Assembly (NCBI RefSeq): GCF_021172165.1 | Contig: NZ_CP089096.1 | Span: 806,001 to 870,000, forward strand | Direction of reading: 5' to 3' | Length of the DNA stretch: 64,000 nt | Source: Flavobacterium channae | GTDB lineage: Bacteria > Bacteroidota > Bacteroidia > Flavobacteriales > Flavobacteriaceae | Part shown: one piece after another, positions 49,541-58,500 of the stretch | Numbering within the stretch: the first letter of the stretch is position 1 | How the letters are laid out: every line of letters starts with the position of its first letter | Program-made: the position numbers and the translations under genes | The notes under the pieces: generated by a model | The model's input: the letters and a program-made list of their open reading frames with translations, nothing else | What the model was told of the DNA's origin: nothing | Database searches by the model: none

Positions 49541-52500
49541 ATGGGATTTAAAAAATACTTAGCTATAGTTATATTATTTATATTTGGTAATGTACAAAAC
49601 ATATTTGCTCAGCCTTCTAATGATGCTTGTTCAAGTGCTATTCCAATTACAGTAACAAATGGTTCTTGTTCTTCTATACTTTATACAAATGTAGGTGCGA
49701 CAACAGTGGGCTCTGATCCAGCTCCAGCATGTTGGAGTCCTACAACAAGAAGTCATACGGTTTGGTTTTCATTTGTTGCCACTACTGCAGACATTGAATT
49801 GTCTACTAACTTTGGAGGAACATTAGCTAATACACAGATAGCAGTCTATAGTGGTACTTGTGGTTCTTTAACTCAATTGGCTTGTCAAGAAGATGTTAAC
49901 ACAACAGGCGGTTTGTTACACACAAATGTTATATTACATGGTTTAACTATTGGAAATACTTATTATGCAATGGTTGATGGGAATGGTAATAATACTGGGA
50001 CTTTTGGAATTTGTGCACAAGAGACTTTGCCAGTTGCTCCTCCATCTCCAATTCAAGATTGTGATACAGCACAATTTTTATGTAATACAAATAATGTTTC
50101 AATACCAAACGGTACTGGAGGACCGGGCTTAGTCCAAACAAATCCATCATGTTTTGGTTCGCCTGGAGAGCGTGCTGCGTGGTGGTATTCGTTTACTGTT
50201 GCAACTTCAGGGACATTGAATTTTACAATTACACCTAATGGATCTGTAGATTATGATTTTGCTGTTTACAATGTAACTACTGGTTGTCCTGGTACAGAGC
50301 TAGTATGTAATTGGGATGCGACAACTGGAGCTACTGGGTTATGTGGTGCAGCGGTCGGCTGTGAAAATACAATAACTGTTACTGCAGGTCAAACATATGC
50401 TATATTAGTAGATAGGTATACGGCATCTTCAAATTTTGGTTTTGTGATGAATTTTGCAGGTACAACAGCAACATTTACAAGTCCATCACCAACTTTTACA
50501 TCAAGTGGTGCGTGTGTAGGTCAAGCTACAAATTTTACAAATACTACAAACGGAAGTAATACTTATAGTTGGAACTTTGGAGATGGATTTACATCAAATT
50601 TAGAAAATCCGTCACATACTTATGCTGCTGCAGGTACATATAATGTAACTTTATTAGTTACTACTGTTCCTGGAGGTTGTCAAAATCAAGTGACAATCCC
50701 TGTAACGGTTAATCCTATTCCGACTGTTAATGCAGGCGCTGATACGTCTACATGTTCAGGAGCTTGTGTTAGTTTGTCTGGATCTACAAATGCTACTGGT
50801 TATACTGGTCCTCTTTCATTTTCAAATTCAACTTCATATGCAATTCCAGATAATAGTACAACAGGTGTTAATTCCCCTATAAATGTTTCAGGTGTTTTTC
50901 CTGTAACTATTGGAGCTGGTTCTATCGCTTCAGTTTGTATTAATTTGGATCATGGATGGGATTCAGATTTAGATATTTTTTTAAGATGTCCAGATGGTAC
51001 TTTGTTGGAGTTGTCAACTGATAATGGTGGTTCGGGCTCTAATTACACAAGTACATGTTTTACACCTGTTGCTACTAATGTAATTGGTTCGGCTGGAAAC
51101 ACAACAGCTCCATTTACAGGTAATTATGCTCCAGAGCAAGCTTTTTCTACATTGAATGGTTGTACGGCAAATGGTACGTGGCAGCTATTTGTTCAGGATG
51201 ATACAATGTTTGTTTCTGGTTCAATAACAGGATGGACAATTACATTTAATAATTCATATCCACCATTTGTTTGGTCGCCTACTACAGCGATGACTGGAGC
51301 TAATACTTTAACACCATCTGTTTGTCCAACATCCACTACAACTTATACATTAACGGCTTATGGAGCTGGAGGGTGTGTAGTGACAGATACTGTATTAGTA
51401 ACTGTAACATCAGGACCAACTTTAACATTAACATCAGCTGCAGCAACAACAAATCAATCTGTATGTGCTAATTCAGCAATCACGAACATTACATATGCTG
51501 TTGCAGGTGGAGCTACGGGTGCTACCGTTGTAGGCTTACCTGCTGGAGTTACTGGTTCTTATGCAGCTGGAGTATTCACGATATCTGGAACTCCAACAAC
51601 ATCAGGTACATATAATTATACCGTTACAACTACTGGAGGGGGATGTACTGCAGCTACAGCGACTGGTGTTATTAATGTAAATACTGCCCCAGTTTTAATA
51701 AATATTACATCAACAACTCCTATTTGTTCTGGAAACAATGCTGTATATACACTTACAGGAACCCCTAATGCAATTATTACCTATAATATAAATGGTGGTG
51801 CATCACAAACTATAACGTTAAGTGCTACTGGAACTGCAACTGTTACAGTTTCTTCTGTAGTTGCAAATACTACATTGAATGCAACTAATGTTGCTACTGC
51901 AGGTACTACTGTTACAGGTAATGGATTATCGGCTTCTGGGGGAGTTAATCCAGGAAATGCTACAGGAGCTATTTCTGCTTTGGGAGCCGCTGCTAATACA
52001 ACAAATTGTGCTACAATTGATAATGCAAATAATACCCAAACAATAACATTGCAACATTTGGTTCCAGCAGGTACTGTAATAACCATTAGTATTGCTAGAT
52101 CTAATAATCAAGGAAATGTTAATATTTCCGATGGAACAACCAATATTGGAGCTTTTAATGCAGGTCCTAATAATGCCTTACAACAAATTACGGTAATAAC
52201 TACAGTAGCTACAAATACTATTACCATTACAAGAGTAAATGGAACTACTTGGATTGATGGAGTTCAATATACAATAACTTTACCAGGTTGTTCAACTCCG
52301 ATTGCAATGTCAAATACAGTTACCGTTATTTCACAAAACACTATTGCATCAGGAACAAATCAAACAGTTTGTGTTAATAGTGCTATTACGAATATTACCT
52401 TAGCAACAACAGGAGCAACAGGAGCTACATTTACTGGATTACCAGCAGGTGTTACAGGTTCATGGGCAGGGAATGTTGTTACTATAAGTGGAACACCAAC

Positions 52501-55500
52501 AGTAAGTGGTACGTTTAACTATACGGTAACTACAACAGGAGGCTGTCCACCAGCGACAACTACAGGAACAATTACTGTTACACCATTAAATACTATTGCA
52601 GCAGGAACAAATCAAACGGTTTGTGTTAATAGTGCTATTACGAATATTACCTTAGCAACAACAGGAGCAACAGGAGCTACATTTACTGGATTACCAGCAG
52701 GAGTTACTGGTTCATGGGCAGGTAATGTTGTAACGATAAGCGGAACACCAACAGTAAGTGGTACGTTTAACTATACGGTAACTACAACAGGAGGCTGTCC
52801 ACCAGCGACAACTACAGGAACAATTACTGTTACACCATTAAACACTATTGCATCAGGAACAAATCAAACGGTTTGTATCAATAGCGCAATTACGAATATT
52901 ACTTTAGCAACAACAGGAGCAACAGGAGCTACATTTACTGGCTTACCAACAGGTGTTACAGGTTCATGGGCAGGGAATGTTGTTACTATTAGCGGAACAC
53001 CAACAGTAAGTGGTACATTTAACTATACAGTAACTACAACCGGAGGCTGTCCACCAGCGACAACTTCAGGAACAATCACAGTTACTCCATTGAATACGAT
53101 TGCTGCTGGTACAAGTCAAACAGTTTGTATCAATAGTTCAATTACTACTATTTCATTAGCAACAACAGGAGCAACAGGAGCTACATTTACTGGCTTACCA
53201 GCAGGAGTTACAGGTTCATGGGCAGGGAATGTTGTTACTATTAGTGGAACACCAACAGTAAGTGGTACGTTTAACTATACAGTAACCACAACCGGAGGCT
53301 GTCCACCAGCGACAACTACAGGAACAATTACTGTTACCCCACAAAACACTATTGCAGCAGGAACAAATCAAACGGTTTGTATCAATAGCGCAATTACGAA
53401 TATTACTTTAGCAACAACAGGAGCAACAGGAGCAACATTTACTGGCTTACCAACAGGTGTTACCGGTTCATGGGCAGGTAATGTTGTTACTATTAGTGGA
53501 ACACCAACAGTAAGTGGTACGTTTAACTATACAGTAACTACAACCGGAGGCTGTCCACCAGCGACAACAACCGGAACAATTACTGTTACCCCACAAAACA
53601 CTATTGCAGCGGGAACAAATCAAACGGTTTGTATCAATAGTGCTATTACGAATATTACCTTAGCAACAACCGGAGCAACAGGAGCTACATTTACTGGCTT
53701 ACCAGCAGGAGTTACAGGTTCATGGGCGGGCAATGTTGTTACTATTAGTGGAACACCAACAGTAAGTGGTACGTTTAACTATACAGTGACTACAACCGGA
53801 GGCTGTCCACCAGCGACAACAACCGGAACAATTACTGTTACCCCACAAAACACTATTGCAGCGGGAACAAATCAAACAGTTTGTATCAATAGCGCAATTA
53901 CGAATATTACCTTAGCAACAACAGGAGCTACAGGAGCTACATTTACTGGATTACCAGCAGGTGTTACAGGCTCATGGGCAGGGAATGTTGTTACTATTAG
54001 TGGAACACCAACAGTAAGTGGTACGTTTAACTATACAGTAACTACAACCGGAGGCTGTCCACCAGCGACAACAACCGGAACAATTACTGTTACCCCACAA
54101 AACACTATTGCAGCGGGAACAAATCAAACAGTTTGTATCAATAGCGCAATTACGAATATTACTTTAGCAACAACAGGAGCAACAGGAGCTACATTTACTG
54201 GCTTACCAGCAGGAGTTACAGGTTCATGGGCAGGGAATGTTGTTACTATTAGCGGAACACCAACAGTGAGTGGTACGTTTAACTATACAGTAACTACAAC
54301 CGGAGGCTGTCCACCAGCGACAACAACAGGAATAATTACTGTTACCCCACAAAACACTATTGCAGCGGGAACAAATCAAACGGTTTGTATCAATAGCGCA
54401 ATTACGAATATTACCTTAGCAACAACAGGAGCTACAGGAGCTACATTTACTGGATTACCAGCAGGTGTTACAGGCTCATGGGCAGGGAATGTTGTTACTA
54501 TTAGCGGAACACCAACAGTGAGTGGTACATTTAACTATACAGTAACTACAACCGGAGGCTGTCCACCAGCGACAACAACCGGAACAATTACAGTTACCCC
54601 ACAAAACACTATTGCAGCAGGAACAAGCCAGACAGTTTGTGTAGGTAATGCTATTACGAATATTACCTTAGCAACAACAGGAGCTACAGGAGCTATATTT
54701 ACTGGCTTACCAGCAGGAGTTACAGGTTCATGGGCAGGGAATGTTGTTACTATTAGCGGAACACCAACAGTAAGTGGTACGTTTAACTATACAGTAACTA
54801 CAACCGGAGGCTGTCCACCAGCGACAACCACAGGAACGATCACTGTTAATCCTACTGCTACACCAGTAACAGGTTTTAGTTATTCTACACCAGTTTGTAT
54901 TAATGCAGCTAATCCTACACCAACTACAGTTCCTGGTTTTACAACAGGAGGTGTTTATAGTTCAACAGCAGGATTATCAATTAATAGTTCAACAGGGGAA
55001 ATTAATTTGTCATTAAGTTCGGCAGGTACATATACTGTGACTTATTTTTATGGAGCAACATCATGTGGAGCGGCAGGAAGTAGTACTTTTAATATAACAA
55101 TAACTCCATTACCTACTATTTCACTGACATCAGCTCCAGCTACAAATAATCAGACTATTTGTGTGAATTCAGCTGTGACTGCTATAACTTATTCAGTTTC
55201 GAATGCTACTGGAGCTACTGCTTCAGGGTTGCCAGCTGGTATTACAGGAAGTTTTTCATCTGGAACTTTTACCATCAGTGGAACACCAACAGTAAGCGGT
55301 ACATTTAACTATACAGTTACTACAACAGGAGGTTGTTCGCCTGCTGCAACAGCAACAGGAACAATTACTGTTACTCCACAAAACACTATTGCAGCGGGAA
55401 CAAATCAAACAGTTTGTATCAATAGTGCAATTACGAATATTACCTTAGCAACAACAGGAGCAACAGGAGCTACATTTACTGGCTTACCAGCAGGTGTTAC

Positions 55501-58500
55501 AGGTTCATGGGCAGGGAATGTTGTTACTATTAGCGGAACACCAACAGTGAGCGGTACGTTTAACTATACAGTAACTACAACCGGAGGCTGTCCACCAGCG
55601 ACAACAACCGGAACAATTACTGTTACCCCACAAAACACTATTGCAGCGGGAACAAATCAAACGGTTTGTATCAATAGCGCAATTACGAATATTACCTTAG
55701 CAACAACAGGAGCTACAGGAGCTACATTTACTGGCTTACCAGCAGGTGTTACAGGCTCATGGGCAGGGAATGTTGTAACTATTAGTGGAACACCAACAGT
55801 GAGTGGTACATTTAACTATACAGTAACTACAACCGGAGGCTGTCCACCAGCGACAACAACAGGAACAATTACTGTTACCCCACAAAACACTATTGCAGCG
55901 GGAACAAATCAAACAGTTTGTATCAACAGCGCAATTACGAATATTACCTTAGCAACAACAGGAGCTACAGGAGCTACATTTACTGGATTACCAGCAGGAG
56001 TTGCAGGTTCATGGGCAGGGAATGTTGTTACTATTAGCGGAACACCAACAGTGAGTGGTACGTTTAACTATACAGTAACTACAACCGGAGGCTGTCCACC
56101 AGCGACAACAACAGGAATAATTACTGTTACCCCACAAAACACTATTGCAGCGGGAACAAATCAAACGGTTTGTATCAATAGCGCAATTACGAATATTACC
56201 TTAGCAACAACAGGAGCTACAGGAGCTACATTTACTGGATTACCAGCAGGTGTTACAGGCTCATGGGCAGGGAATGTTGTAACTATTAGTGGAACACCAA
56301 CAGTGAGTGGTACATTTAACTATACAGTAACTACAACCGGAGGCTGTCCACCAGCGACAACCACAGGAACAATTACTGTTACACCACAAAACACTATTGC
56401 AGCGGGAACAAATCAAACAGTTTGTATCAACAGCGCAATTACGAATATTACTTTAGCAACAACAGGAGCAACAGGAGCTACATTTACTGGCTTACCAACA
56501 GGTGTTACAGGTTCATGGGCAGGGAATGTTGTTACTATTAGCGGAACACCAACAGTAAGTGGTACATTTAACTATACAGTAACTACAACCGGAGGCTGTC
56601 CACCAGCGACAACTACAGGAACAATTACTGTTACACCATTAAATACTATTGCAGCAGGAACAAATCAAACGGTTTGTATCAATAGCGCAATTACGAATAT
56701 TACCTTAGCAACAACAGGAGCAACAGGAGCTACATTTACTGGATTACCAGCAGGAGTTGCAGGTTCATGGGCAGGGAATGTTGTAACTATTAGCGGAACA
56801 CCAACAGTGAGTGGTACGTTTAACTATACAGTAACTACAACCGGAGGCTGTCCACCAGCGACAACAACAGGAATAATTACTGTTACCCCACAAAACACTA
56901 TTGCAGCGGGAACAAATCAAACGGTTTGTATCAATAGTGCAATTACGAATATTACCTTAGCAACAACAGGAGCTACAGGAGCTACATTTACTGGATTACC
57001 AGCAGGTGTTACAGGCTCATGGGCAGGGAATGTTGTAACTATTAGTGGAACACCAACAATGAGTGGTACATTTAACTATACAGTAACTACAACAGGAGGC
57101 TGTCCACCAGCGACAACAACAGGAACAATTACTGTTACCCCACAAAATACTATTGCAGCGGGAACAAATCAAACGGTTTGTATCAATAGCGCAATTACGA
57201 ATATTACCTTAGCAACAACAGGAGCTACAGGAGCTACATTTACTGGCTTACCAGCAGGAGTTACAGGCTCATGGGCAGGGAATGTTGTTACTATTAGTGG
57301 AACACCAACAGTGAGTGGTACATTTAACTATACAGTAACTACAACAGGAGGCTGTCCACCAGCGACAACAACAGGAACAATTACTGTTACTCCACAAAAC
57401 ACTATTGCAGCGGGAACAAATCAAACGGTTTGTATCAATAGCGCAATTACGAATATTACCTTAGCAACAACAGGAGCTACAGGAGCTACATTTACTGGAT
57501 TACCAGCAGGTGTTACAGGCTCATGGGCAGGGAATGTTGTTACGATTAGCGGAACACCAACAGTAAGTGGTACGTTTAACTATACGGTAACTACAACCGG
57601 AGGCTGTCCACCAGCGACAACCACAGGAACAATTACTGTTACCCCACAAAACACTATTGCAGCAGGGACAAATCAAACGGTTTGTATCAATAGCGCAATT
57701 ACGAATATTACCTTAGCAACAACAGGAGCTACAGGAGCTACATTTACTGGATTACCAGCAGGTGTTACAGGCTCATGGGCAGGGAATGTTGTAACTATTA
57801 GTGGAACACCAACAGTGAGTGGTACATTTAACTATACAGTAACTACAACAGGAGGCTGTCCACCAGCGACAACAACAGGAACAATTACTGTTACCCCACA
57901 AAATACTATTGCAGCGGGAACAAATCAAACGGTTTGTATCAATAGCGCAATTACGAATATTACCTTAGCAACAACAGGAGCTACAGGAGCTACATTTACT
58001 GGCTTACCAGCAGGAGTTACAGGCTCATGGGCAGGGAATGTTGTTACTATTAGTGGAACACCAACAGTGAGTGGTACATTTAACTATACAGTAACTACAA
58101 CAGGAGGCTGTCCACCAGCGACAACAACAGGAACAATTACTGTTACCCCACAAAACACTATTGCAGCGGGAACAAATCAAACGGTTTGTATCAATAGCGC
58201 AATTACGAATATTACCTTAGCAACAACAGGAGCTACAGGAGCTACATTTACTGGCTTACCAGCAGGAGTTACAGGCTCATGGGCAGGGAATGTTGTTACT
58301 ATTAGTGGAACACCAACAGTGAGTGGTACATTTAACTATACAGTAACTACAACAGGAGGCTGTCCACCAGCGACAACAACAGGAACAATTACTGTTACCC
58401 CACAAAACACTATTGCAGCGGGAACAAATCAAACGGTTTGTATCAATAGCGCAATTACGAATATTACCTTAGCAACAACAGGAGCTACAGGAGCTACATT

